Source of the DNA: CAZUVQ01 sp964623915
GTDB taxonomy: Bacteria > Bacillota > Clostridia > UMGS1883 > UMGS1540
Direction: 5' to 3'
DNA length: 18,304 nt
Assembly (NCBI GenBank): GCA_964623915.1
Contig: CAZUVQ010000028.1
Span: 1-18,304 of the forward strand
Notes under the pieces: generated by a model
What the model was told of the DNA's origin: nothing
The model's database searches: none
The model's input: only the letters and a program-made list of their open reading frames with translations
In this document: positions 7,871 to 14,986 of the stretch, one piece after another
Position numbering within the stretch: position 1 is the stretch's first letter
Layout: each line of letters begins with the position of its first letter
Position numbers and translations under genes: made by a program

Positions 7871-7900
7871 AAGAATGGAAGGGTAAAAACCCTTCCTCTT
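7871..7900. terminator. Hairpin between convergent genes, probable terminator
   Basis: GGAAGGG (7877-7883) pairs perfectly with CCCTTCC (7890-7896) around loop TAAAAA, extended by AAGA (7871-7874) with TCTT (7897-7900) across a 2-base bulge. It lies between the plus-strand gene ending at 7792 and the minus-strand gene ending at 7948. The T-tract is weak: on the minus strand ATTCTTAGTTTTT follows the stem, and on the plus strand there is little. It most likely ends the long minus-strand operon. Confidence 0.55.
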
Positions 7901-7947
7901 AAGCAAAATTATGGTATAAAAACACCAAAATTAATTTATTTCACCAA

Positions 7948-8502
7948 CTAATTATTATTTTTATTTTGAAGCACCGTAATATTTTCTTCTATAAACCCTT
8001 TTATAAAGCTTATAACCTCGGGTGTTTCAATGGGAACTTTGCCAATAGTCTGCCGTACTTCCCTTGTATCAAGGCAGAATGATTCATTATTGTAAATATG
8101 TGTATAAATAAAATCAAGAAGCGGATTCAGCAATATCAGGCTTGATACAGTTTCTGCAATATCACCTAAAGGCTGCCTGTCAATATGATCGTACCGGTAT
8201 GAAGCTGAAAGAAATGTGCCGACACTTACTGTGGATTCAATATGAAATTCTCCGTCGCAAGCTTCACATCCCGCCTTTGTCAATGATATGCCCATACCAA
8301 CTTTTCTTGTTGTTCTTGTTGTTACAAAAGGGTCTGTTACATCGGTTAATAACTCCCTGCTCATTCCTTTGCCATTGTCACGAATAGAAAATGACATGAT
8401 ATTTTCTATTACATTTTCATTTACGCAGATTTCTATTATTGTGGCACCGGCAGAAATCGAGTTCTGAACCAAATCAAGTATATGCAATGACAGCTCTCTC
8501 AA
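7948..8502 (-). CDS. GHKL-type ATP-binding protein of the sensory hydrogenase cluster
   Basis: The 184-residue protein has a histidine-kinase-type ATPase domain (HATPase_c): N-box LDLVQNSISAGA (residues 10-20), G1 box IRDNGKGMS (40-48), a lid segment TTRTTRKVGMG (61-71) with G2-like GMGISLTK, and G3-like SVGTFLSA (93-100). No dimerisation/phosphoacceptor His domain precedes it, so it is not a complete histidine kinase. Residues 105-184 form a short extension of unknown role. The TTG start (8500-8502) is supported by GGGGGTGG just upstream, by the family's usual MRELSLHILD-like opening, and by a TTGA overlap with the stop of the PHP gene. It is the last gene of the run. A role in phosphotransfer or nucleotide-dependent switching is inferred from family and context. 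Confidence 0.85.
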   Translation of the reverse strand: MRELSLHILDLVQNSISAGATIIEICVNENVIENIMSFSIRDNGKGMSRELLTDVTDPFVTTRTTRKVGMGISLTKAGCEACDGEFHIESTVSVGTFLSASYRYDHIDRQPLGDIAETVSSLILLNPLLDFIYTHIYNNESFCLDTREVRQTIGKVPIETPEVISFIKGFIEENITVLQNKNNN

Positions 8503-9218
8503 TTTTCCACCCCCAAAAGATAATCTATTACTGCTTTGGTACTTTTTTCGTCAACTTCTATATATCTTTCTTTTTTAGCCATATTTTCAAGATAATGTGC
8601 ATCAGAGTTCCCGATAAAATTATATCCCACTAAATATTCATGCTGCAAAAGTACTTTTTCTTTAGTTGTATTTTTAGAAATTTCAATTGTTTTAAATCCA
8701 TATTCCGGAATAATAAAACCTAAATTTGTAATTATGGAATTTGCCTCTCTGTCAATGTGTGCAGGTATTGGCACACCTTTTTTATCACGACACAGCTTAA
8801 TTACATCTTCTATAGATAAATCTGTTGCTGTAATGAGTAGATTAGGATATGTTCCTATTACTTTATCGTTTTCATCCATAATTGCCTGCTCGCCAAAAAC
8901 CTCCGTTTTGTTGGGTATTTTCAGAAGGTGTTCCTCAATTACTTCAGCAAACGATGCAAGGCTTTCCATCGAATCAAAAAGGCAGAGAATATGAACCTCC
9001 TCGCGTGACTCAACTTCAATTCCGGGAACAACTAACAAAGATGTACCCTCGGCGCATTTTAGTACAGCAGGTATATTTTTACATGAATTATGGTCAGAAA
9101 CCGCTATCGCATCCAGCCCTATCAACTGTGCCATATTGACAATATTATTCGGCGTCATATCCTCAGAGCCGCAAGGTGATAGACACGAATGAATATGAAA
9201 ATCGTAATACAGCTTCAT
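8499..9218 (-). CDS. PHP-domain metal-dependent phosphoesterase
   Basis: The PHP (polymerase and histidinol phosphatase) domain makes up the entire 239-residue protein. Metal-ligand motifs are complete: His8-x-His10 (DFHIHS), Asp42-His43 (VSDHNS), Glu68 or Glu70 (GIEVES), His76 (EVHILCLF), His154 (PAHIDR) and Asp206-x-His208 (NSDAHY). This supports hydrolysis of a phosphoester or nucleotide, but the substrate cannot be read from the sequence. ATG 9218 overlaps the stop of the upstream DRTGG gene as ATGA, and its own TGA overlaps the start of the downstream ATPase gene, so translation of the three is probably coupled. Its position in the hydrogenase cluster suggests it makes or removes a signal molecule; this is inference. 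Confidence 0.9.
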   Translation of the reverse strand: MKLYYDFHIHSCLSPCGSEDMTPNNIVNMAQLIGLDAIAVSDHNSCKNIPAVLKCAEGTSLLVVPGIEVESREEVHILCLFDSMESLASFAEVIEEHLLKIPNKTEVFGEQAIMDENDKVIGTYPNLLITATDLSIEDVIKLCRDKKGVPIPAHIDREANSIITNLGFIIPEYGFKTIEISKNTTKEKVLLQHEYLVGYNFIGNSDAHYLENMAKKERYIEVDEKSTKAVIDYLLGVEN

Positions 9219-9538
9219 AGCTTATTATATTCTGTGATAAAATCAAAGGCTGTCCCAGTATAGGAAAGGATTATGATTTCCTCAGCTTCTGCCTTCTGAA
9301 GCACCGCAGAATCAGGTTTTATACCCTCAGGAAGGATAATGCATGCAACATCACAAAGAGACGCTACCGCTACAATATTTACATTGGTCTGAACCGTTAG
9401 CCAGATATTGCCCTGTTGAGCCTTTGACATAACATGGCTTAAAAGGTCACCAACGTAAACTCCGTCAGCATCTGCCGACAAATCGTTGCCCGATAAAACC
9501 TCTAATCTTAGTTTCTTTACTAAAGTAGCTATTGTCAT
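9215..9538 (-). CDS. DRTGG-domain protein (second copy)
   Basis: The 107-residue protein resembles the stand-alone DRTGG domain (PF07085) found in clostridial and Thermotoga hydrogenase clusters, and often automatically annotated as HPr-kinase-like. Visible blocks are GVYVGDLLSHVMSKAQQGN (residues 26-44), IWLTVQTNVNIVAVASLCDV (45-64) and CIILPEGIKPD (66-76). There is no P-loop or kinase domain, so HPr kinase activity is not supported. The DRTGG fold also occurs in phosphotransacetylase and in CBS-domain proteins, where a regulatory role is suspected. Start ATG 9538 overlaps the hydS-like stop (ATGA) and its stop overlaps the PHP start. Function is inferred only from context. Confidence 0.8.
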   Translation of the reverse strand: MTIATLVKKLRLEVLSGNDLSADADGVYVGDLLSHVMSKAQQGNIWLTVQTNVNIVAVASLCDVACIILPEGIKPDSAVLQKAEAEEIIILSYTGTAFDFITEYNKL

Positions 9539-10869
9539 TTATCCTTTTCCTTTCTCATATCGTCGCGTCTGAATGGTGGAGGCATATGCTCTTCAAGTTC
9601 AACCATTTCTTTTGCAAGAACCGTCAGGCGTTCCTTAAGGCGAAACATACAGTCACTCTCCTTACCAAAGCCCCTCACAATGTCCTCTGCCAGCGCGCGG
9701 CATGATGGTGCACCACAGGAACCACAATCAAGACCCGGAAGATTTTTCTGAATGCTGTTGATGGATTCAAGCTTCTGAAGGGCAATTGTCAAATCATCGT
9801 CAAGCTGCATTACATCAACAGAGTTAATCTTGTCATGTAAAATTATATCATTAATGTCATACTCCGGCAATATTGGGTTGGCATTTTCCTTTTTCAAATC
9901 TATTTTCTTATATTGTAGCTTTGCTTTAGCAACAAAAGTATTTTCCACATTTAACGGTCCGCCGACACAACCACCTGTGCAGGCATTAATTTCAAGAAAC
10001 GTCACCCCCTTGATTCTGTCATCTTCAAGCTGGCTCAATACGCTTTTCACATTATCTATACCGTCAACTGCAATCATTTTGACATCACCCAGCGCATCAC
10101 TTTCACCTCCGGTGATTCCCCAACCAAGGCCTTCTCCTGATGTTTTGGAAAGCACTTCCTTAGGTTTTACGGTGGATATGACTGAAACAACCTTTTTAAA
10201 TATATCTCTTGCTGCAAAAGCACCATCAATATCTACTGCAGAGCCTATGGGTGATATTATGGCTGTCACCTTTGCCGCACATGGTGTTATAAAAAACACA
10301 CCTATTTCTTCCCTTTTCATATGAGTTTTTGCCATAGCTTCTTCTATTGCCATTTCCGCGGAAATATCAACGGGAGCACGCATTGGAATAAGGTCATCAA
10401 GAAGTGAGGGAAAACGAATTTGTATGAGCCTTACACAGGCAGGGCATGCCGTGCCTATATAAGGGGTGGTTTTCGGATTTTCTTTTATATATTGCTTTGT
10501 AGCATCAGTTACTATATCAGCGGCACGGGAAACCTCAAATGCCATATCAAATCCAATGGCTTTTATTGCAGCCAATATATGGTCATAACTATAGGTTTTT
10601 GTAAACTGCCCGAAAAAGGAGGGAGGGACAAGGGCTATATTATATTTAAAGTCAGAAAGACGCTTTAAACTATCTGTAGACGCAGATTTTGCCGAATAAG
10701 GGCATACTCTTATACAGTGCCCGCAATCTATACAGCGTTCCTTTATTATATGTGCTCTTCCGTCACGTACTCGTATAGCCTCTGTAGGGCAGTGTTTTAT
10801 GCAGTTAATACAACCTCTGCATTTATCTTTATCAAGTTTTACGGAATGGAAATAACCCTTCTGTTTCAT
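9535..10869 (-). CDS. hydS: Sensory-type [FeFe]-hydrogenase (HydS-like)
   Basis: The 444-residue protein has two N-terminal [4Fe-4S] ferredoxin motifs (Cys17/20/23/27 and Cys46/49/52/56), an H-cluster domain (about 75-345) and a C-terminal [4Fe-4S] motif (Cys382-x2-Cys385-x4-Cys390-x16-Cys407; DCGSCGAPSC). The four H-cluster cysteines are present: Cys142 (GTACPAC), Cys197 (TPCAAK), Cys297 and Cys301 (INACTGGCVGG). However, the residue before Cys142, normally the proton-relay Cys, is Ala141; the L2 Glu is Ala203; and the Met next to L3 is Asn295. These changes fit the low-activity sensory HydS described from Thermotoga maritima (recalled, not searched), rather than a catalytic enzyme. It has no PAS domain. 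The upstream gap is 37 bases; the downstream DRTGG gene overlaps by 4. Expected role: sensing H2 or redox state and signalling through its neighbours. Confidence 0.88.
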   Translation of the reverse strand: MKQKGYFHSVKLDKDKCRGCINCIKHCPTEAIRVRDGRAHIIKERCIDCGHCIRVCPYSAKSASTDSLKRLSDFKYNIALVPPSFFGQFTKTYSYDHILAAIKAIGFDMAFEVSRAADIVTDATKQYIKENPKTTPYIGTACPACVRLIQIRFPSLLDDLIPMRAPVDISAEMAIEEAMAKTHMKREEIGVFFITPCAAKVTAIISPIGSAVDIDGAFAARDIFKKVVSVISTVKPKEVLSKTSGEGLGWGITGGESDALGDVKMIAVDGIDNVKSVLSQLEDDRIKGVTFLEINACTGGCVGGPLNVENTFVAKAKLQYKKIDLKKENANPILPEYDINDIILHDKINSVDVMQLDDDLTIALQKLESINSIQKNLPGLDCGSCGAPSCRALAEDIVRGFGKESDCMFRLKERLTVLAKEMVELEEHMPPPFRRDDMRKEKDK

Positions 10870-10906
10870 ATAAACATCCGTTCCTTTCCGCGAAATCAGA
10901 ATTCCG

Positions 10907-11338
10907 CTATCTTATCTTTACTGTCATATATACAGTGGTTCCTACACCGAGTCTTGATTCAATTTTAAACTCATCGGTATACTTTTTCATATTGGGCAAT
11001 CCCATACCTGCCCCAAATCCTAAGTTTCTGATATCTTCACTTGCTGTGGAATATCCTTCCTTCATGGCAAGTTCAATATCTTCTATCCCTTTACCACGAT
11101 CAGCCAGTATTATTTTAATATGCTCAGGCGAAATTTCCACATCTGCTGTTCCGCCATCAGCATGAATAACCATATTTATTTCACCTTCATACATTGCAAT
11201 TGCCACTTGCCTTATAATATCGACGGGTAAACCAAGCTGTCTTAACGCTTTCTTTATGCTTGCTGAAGCATTGCCGGCAGCTGAAAAATCGGTTGCATCA
11301 ATATCAAAATGCAACAAAACCTTTTCACCGCTATTCAA
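10907..11338 (-). CDS. SpoIIAB/RsbW-like anti-sigma-type ATPase
   Basis: The 143-residue protein has the compact ATPase fold of anti-sigma regulatory serine/threonine kinases: N-box AMYEGEINMVIHA (residues 48-60), G1 box ILADRGKGIEDIELAM (77-92), and G2 box GFGAGMGLPNMKKYTDEF (107-124), ending in VGTTVYMTVKIR. The N-box Glu-x-x-x-Asn pattern is kept (Glu51 or Glu53, Asn55). I set the start at TTG 11338 because AAGGAGGT lies 6 bases upstream; the longer frame to 11389 would overlap the preceding gene by 59 bases and adds sequence unlike the family. With this start the overlap is 8 bases. Whether it phosphorylates a partner or only binds one is unknown; the adjacent DRTGG proteins are the obvious candidates. 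No sigma factor gene is nearby. Confidence 0.85.
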   Translation of the reverse strand: MNSGEKVLLHFDIDATDFSAAGNASASIKKALRQLGLPVDIIRQVAIAMYEGEINMVIHADGGTADVEISPEHIKIILADRGKGIEDIELAMKEGYSTASEDIRNLGFGAGMGLPNMKKYTDEFKIESRLGVGTTVYMTVKIR

Positions 11339-11687
11339 CGCATACCTCCTTGCCGCGCAAGCCTGCGTGATAAAGCTTGCCACATGCAATATATAAAGGC
11401 ATTTTTGTTGTAAAAAGATTTATACCGCTTTCCAGTGCAAGCCTCTTTGTTGCAGAATCCGGCGTTTTTCCGCGGACGAATACAATGGCTCTGATATCCA
11501 TCATCTCCGCAGTTCTTATAACCTGAGGATTAGTAAGCCCTGTCAATAAGAGAGCTTGATCCTTTACAAAAGCTAAGACATCACTCATTAAATCCGAACC
11601 ACATGCCGAGTGTATATCCATTTCCATATTAATTTCATTTGTATGACATTCAGCTTCAACTATTCTGGCTATTTCCGAAAGCTGCAT
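11331..11687 (-). CDS. DRTGG-like regulatory protein (first copy)
   Basis: The 118-residue protein is similar in layout to the second DRTGG-type gene of the cluster: a short N-terminal helix (MQLSEIARIVEAE), then SDLMSDVLAFVKDQALLLTG (residues 31-50), VIRTAEMMDIRAIVFVRGKTPD (56-77), ALESGINLFTTKMPLYIACGKLY (84-106). It has no P-loop or membrane segment. ATG 11687 has AGGAGGT 6 bases upstream. It starts 28 bases after the rarA stop with no terminator between, and overlaps the ATPase gene by 8 bases. In known Clostridia/Thermotoga hydrogenase loci a DRTGG gene next to an RsbW-like ATPase is a recurrent pair. The exact biochemical role is unknown. Confidence 0.75.
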   Translation of the reverse strand: MQLSEIARIVEAECHTNEINMEMDIHSACGSDLMSDVLAFVKDQALLLTGLTNPQVIRTAEMMDIRAIVFVRGKTPDSATKRLALESGINLFTTKMPLYIACGKLYHAGLRGKEVCVE

Positions 11688-11715
11688 CTTTTTACCTCCT
11701 ATATTTGAATAACTC

Positions 11716-12981
11716 TTATTGTTTTTTTATATCTTTCCAATATGTTTCATTTGCTTTTTCTATCTTGTTATTACCGTACACATAGTACTTCTTATCCTTT
11801 ATGGTATCAGGTAAATATTGCTGCTTTACGTAGTGGTTTTCATAATTGTGGGCGTATTTGTATTGTGTTCCATGCCCCAAAGCTTGGGCACCCTTATAAT
11901 GCGCATCCTTCAGATGTTCGGGAACCTCACCGGTGTTGCCCCTTTTAACATCCTCCATAGCCTCCCATATTGCCATGGATGCTGAATTTGACTTCGGAGA
12001 TGTGGCAAGCAGAATAACTGCTTCCGAAAGCGGCAACGCCGCCTCCGGCAGACCAAGCATAAACGCCGAATCAACACAAGCTTTTACAATTGTAATTGCC
12101 TGTGGGTATGCAAGCCCTATGTCCTCTGCTGCCATAACACAGAGCCTTCGGCAAACGGACTGTAAATCCCCTGCCTCCAAGAGCCTTGCCATATAATGAA
12201 CGGCCGCATCAGGGTCACTCCCCCTCACGGATTTTTGAAAAGCCGATAAAATATCATAATGGCTGTCACCGTCACGGTCATACCTCATTGCGCGCCTTGC
12301 GGTACAGCTTTCCACCGTTTCAATATTTATTGATATCTCTTTGTCGCCATTAATAGGAGTGCTCATAACTGCAACTTCAAGTGTATTAAGTGCCTTGCGC
12401 ACATCCCCCGAAGAACATTCTGCAATATGACTGGTTACTCCCTCACCCAAAGTTACTTTAATGCCCTCATCACTGTATATTTTTATTGCACGTGTAATTG
12501 TTTCCTCAATATCATCTTTCTCAAGCGGTTTAAATTCAAAAACCGTGGAGCGTGACAAAATCGCGTTATAAACATAAAAATATGGATTTTCTGTGGTGCT
12601 GGCAATAAGTGTTATTTTTCCGTTTTCAATAAACTCAAGCAGTGATTGCTGCTGTTTTTTATTAAAGTTTTGTATTTCATCCAAGTATAAAAGCACACCG
12701 TTTAAGCCTTCAAAACCGCCAAGATCACTGATTATTGATTTAATGTCAGAAACTGACGCATTAGTAGCGTTAAGCTTATAAAGCTTTTTATGGCATGCGG
12801 CAGCGGCGATATTCGCAACAGTTGTTTTCCCGGTACCGGAGGGTCCGTAAAAAATCATATTAGGCAAATTACCGCTTTCTATAAGAGCACGAAGGATTCC
12901 TTTTTCTCCGATTAAATGCTTTTGCCCCACCACATCCGAAAGCTCTATCGGCCGTATCTTGTCAGCTAAAGGTTTTATCAT
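11716..12981 (-). CDS. rarA: Replication-associated recombination protein A (AAA+ ATPase, RarA/MgsA)
   Basis: RarA is an AAA+ ATPase related to clamp-loader subunits that acts at stalled replication forks together with single-strand-binding protein. The 421-residue length matches the Firmicute form (B. subtilis 422). Seen: the N-terminal family block PLADKIRPIELSDVVGQKHL (residues 4-23), Walker A GPSGTGKT (46-53), Walker B LLYLDEIQ with Asp101-Glu102, sensor-1 region STTENP (128-133), arginine-finger-like SRS (143-145), and the C-terminal family motif ending in GTQYKYAHNYENHYVKQQYL. ATG 12981 has GGGTGA a few bases upstream. It follows glyA by 14 bases and precedes the DRTGG gene by 28 bases, so it probably shares their transcript. 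No feature suggests loss of function. Confidence 0.95.
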   Translation of the reverse strand: MIKPLADKIRPIELSDVVGQKHLIGEKGILRALIESGNLPNMIFYGPSGTGKTTVANIAAAACHKKLYKLNATNASVSDIKSIISDLGGFEGLNGVLLYLDEIQNFNKKQQQSLLEFIENGKITLIASTTENPYFYVYNAILSRSTVFEFKPLEKDDIEETITRAIKIYSDEGIKVTLGEGVTSHIAECSSGDVRKALNTLEVAVMSTPINGDKEISINIETVESCTARRAMRYDRDGDSHYDILSAFQKSVRGSDPDAAVHYMARLLEAGDLQSVCRRLCVMAAEDIGLAYPQAITIVKACVDSAFMLGLPEAALPLSEAVILLATSPKSNSASMAIWEAMEDVKRGNTGEVPEHLKDAHYKGAQALGHGTQYKYAHNYENHYVKQQYLPDTIKDKKYYVYGNNKIEKANETYWKDIKKQ

Positions 12982-12995
12982 TTATTTCACCCGTT

Positions 12996-14237
12996 TTATT
13001 CTTCGTACAGGGGATGCTTTTTAGTAAGAACTGCGACTCTTTCTATTATTTCATCAGCACGGCTTTCAAAATCGGAAATTGCAATGGCTATAAGCTCGGC
13101 AATTTCAGCCATGTCATCTTCTTTCATGCCACGCGTTGTGACGGCAGGAGTGCCTATACGTATTCCGCTTGTAATAAACGGGCTTTGTTTATCAAAGGGG
13201 ATTGAATTTTTATTTACTGTTATGTTAACTTCATCAAGCAGATGCTCAACCTCTTTACCTGTTCTGCCTGTATCTGTAAGGTCAAGAAGAATTAAGTGGT
13301 TGTCTGTACCGCCTGAAACAAGCTTTAAACCATTTTTAATTAAGCCATCGGCAAGCGCAGCAGCATTTTTAATAATCTGCTTTTGATATTCGCAAAATTC
13401 AGGAGTTAAAGCTTCACCAAAGCAAACTGCCTTTGCGGCAATTACATGCATTAATGGACCGCCCTGTATCCCCGGGAACAAAGCCTTATCAATCATTTTT
13501 GCGTGTTCCTGACGGCAAAGAATTAGTCCGCCTCTCGGTCCCCTTAATGTTTTGTGCGTTGTTGTTGTGACAAAATCAGCACATGGCACGGGATTCTGAT
13601 GAAGCCCAGCGGCAACAAGCCCTGCTATATGTGCCATATCAACCATTAAATATGCTCCGACCTCTTTAGCAATTTCACTGAAACGCTCAAAATCAATTTG
13701 CCTTGCATATGCACTTGCACCTGCAAGAATAAGCTTCGGTTTACACTCTAAAGCAAGGCGGCGTACCTCGTCATAATCAATTCTTGCGTCTGCTTCTGTA
13801 ACTCCGTAAGGAACAATGTTATAGTAACTACCTGAAATATTAACGGGGCTGCCATGGCTTAAGTGACCACCATGAGCAAGATTCATGCTTAAAACCGTAT
13901 CACCGGGTCTTAATGTTGCAAAAAAAACTGTCATATTAGCTTGGGCACCTGAATGAGGTTGTACATTTGCATGCTCTGCACCGAAAATTTTGCAGGCACG
14001 CTCTCTTGCTATGTTTTCCACCACGTCAACAAATTCACATCCGCCATAATAGCGTTTGCCGGGATAACCTTCGGCGTATTTGTTTGTGAGCGGAGTACCC
14101 ATAGCCGCCATAACGGCAGGGCTTACAAAATTTTCTGAAGCTATGAGTTCGATTTTTGACCTCTGGCGACCAAGCTCCTTGCTCATCGCCTCTGCTACTT
14201 CCATGTCATGTTTTTTTATTACATCTATATTGTACAT
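12996..14237 (-). CDS. glyA: Serine hydroxymethyltransferase
   Basis: GlyA converts serine and tetrahydrofolate to glycine and 5,10-methylene-tetrahydrofolate, the main source of one-carbon units. The 413-residue length is normal. The N-terminal IELIASENFVSPAVMAAMG, the substrate/active-site region TNKYAEGYPGKRYYGG (residues 51-66), Asp200 and His203 in LMVDMAHIAGLVAAG, and the PLP-binding Lys229 in TTTTHKTLRGPRGG are all present. ATG 14237 has GGAGGAG 7 bases upstream. It is the first gene of the long minus-strand run and is driven by a near-consensus promoter at 14270-14298. In B. subtilis glyA lies beside ywlG; here ywlG is nearby but separated by nth. Confidence 0.97.
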   Translation of the reverse strand: MYNIDVIKKHDMEVAEAMSKELGRQRSKIELIASENFVSPAVMAAMGTPLTNKYAEGYPGKRYYGGCEFVDVVENIARERACKIFGAEHANVQPHSGAQANMTVFFATLRPGDTVLSMNLAHGGHLSHGSPVNISGSYYNIVPYGVTEADARIDYDEVRRLALECKPKLILAGASAYARQIDFERFSEIAKEVGAYLMVDMAHIAGLVAAGLHQNPVPCADFVTTTTHKTLRGPRGGLILCRQEHAKMIDKALFPGIQGGPLMHVIAAKAVCFGEALTPEFCEYQKQIIKNAAALADGLIKNGLKLVSGGTDNHLILLDLTDTGRTGKEVEHLLDEVNITVNKNSIPFDKQSPFITSGIRIGTPAVTTRGMKEDDMAEIAELIAIAISDFESRADEIIERVAVLTKKHPLYEE

Positions 14238-14269
14238 TAGTTCACTCCTCCATCATTGCATAATAAATA

Positions 14270-14298
14270 ATTATATCATTACATAATTGCATTTTCAA
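14270..14298 (-). promoter_or_regulatory. Sigma-A promoter for glyA and the downstream operon
   Basis: On the minus strand TTGAAA (14293-14298) and a perfect TATAAT (14270-14275) are separated by 17 bases; transcription should start near 14263. Its -35 box directly abuts the -35 box of the divergent nth promoter (14287-14292), which lies inside its spacer. Confidence 0.8.
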
Positions 14299-14315
14299 GA
14301 GCTTTATGTTAAAAT
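14287..14315 (+). promoter_or_regulatory. Sigma-A promoter for nth
   Basis: TTGCAT (14287-14292) and TAAAAT (14310-14315), spaced by 17 bases, predict a start near 14322, just before the GAGG ribosome-binding site at 14326. The ATG at 14314 lies in the -10 box and so cannot be the nth start codon if this promoter is used. Confidence 0.65.
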
Positions 14316-14337
14316 GTTGACAAGTGAGGTGTTTTTG

Positions 14338-14979
14338 TTGACTTTGAAGGAAAGATATGCAAAAATACAAGTGATTTTTGATGATTTATACAATGATGCG
14401 GTTTGTTCTCTTGATTACCGTTCTGCTTTTGAACTTCTTGTTTCAACACAGCTTGCGGCGCAATGCACCGATGCAAGGGTAAATCTTGTAACACCACCCC
14501 TGTTTGCAAAATTTCCTGATGTTTATGCATTTGCCAAAGCAAAACAAGAGGATATGGAGGAAGCTATCCGTTCAACGGGTTTTTTCCGTAACAAAGCGAA
14601 AAATTTGATAGCCTGTGCTAATATGCTGATTACTGAATACGGCGGCGAGGTTCCGGATACCATGGGGGAGCTTTTGCGCCTACCGGGTGTAGGAAGGAAA
14701 ACCGCTAATCTTATATTGGGTGATTTTTATGGAAAACCCGGTGTGGTTGTCGATACACACGCCGGTAGAATTTCAAGAAGAATTGGATTAACAAAGAATA
14801 CTGACCCTAAAAAGGTGGAATTTGACTTAAAAAAAATAATCCCTCCCGAAAACCAGACAAGATTTTGCCACCAGCTTGTCTGGCACGGAAGGGCAATATG
14901 CAGAGCACGTTCACCAAAATGCGGCGAGTGCCCTGTTATGCCTTATTGTAAGGAAGGTTTTAAAAAAAATACAGCTTAG
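14338..14979 (+). CDS. nth: Endonuclease III (DNA glycosylase/AP lyase)
   Basis: Nth removes oxidised pyrimidines and cleaves abasic sites in base-excision repair. The 213-residue product matches E. coli Nth (211). The helix-hairpin-helix LRLPGVGRKTAN has the catalytic Lys121, catalytic Asp139 is in VVVDTHAGRISRR, and the [4Fe-4S] cluster ligands are intact as Cys188-x6-Cys195-x2-Cys198-x5-Cys204. The N-terminal family block STQLAAQCTDARVN (residues 36-49) is also present. I chose TTG 14338 because GAGG lies 8 bases upstream, the length then fits the family, and the alternative ATG 14314 falls within the predicted -10 box. It is divergent from glyA and convergent with ywlG, with only 7 bases between the stop codons and no hairpin. 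Confidence 0.95.
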   Translation: MTLKERYAKIQVIFDDLYNDAVCSLDYRSAFELLVSTQLAAQCTDARVNLVTPPLFAKFPDVYAFAKAKQEDMEEAIRSTGFFRNKAKNLIACANMLITEYGGEVPDTMGELLRLPGVGRKTANLILGDFYGKPGVVVDTHAGRISRRIGLTKNTDPKKVEFDLKKIIPPENQTRFCHQLVWHGRAICRARSPKCGECPVMPYCKEGFKKNTA

Positions 14980-14986
14980 ATGGTTA

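Noticed and set aside
9215..9538. HPr kinase/phosphorylase
   Set aside because: The DRTGG-like domain is present but there is no P-loop or kinase domain, so the common automated name would mislead.
9830..10324. 164-codon plus-strand open frame
   Set aside because: It is wholly antisense to hydS, with Ser/Pro/Thr-rich composition typical of a shadow frame and no family resemblance.
11339..11389. Longer N-terminus for the RsbW-like ATPase
   Set aside because: It would overlap the upstream gene by 59 bases; AAGGAGGT directly before TTG 11338 decides the start.
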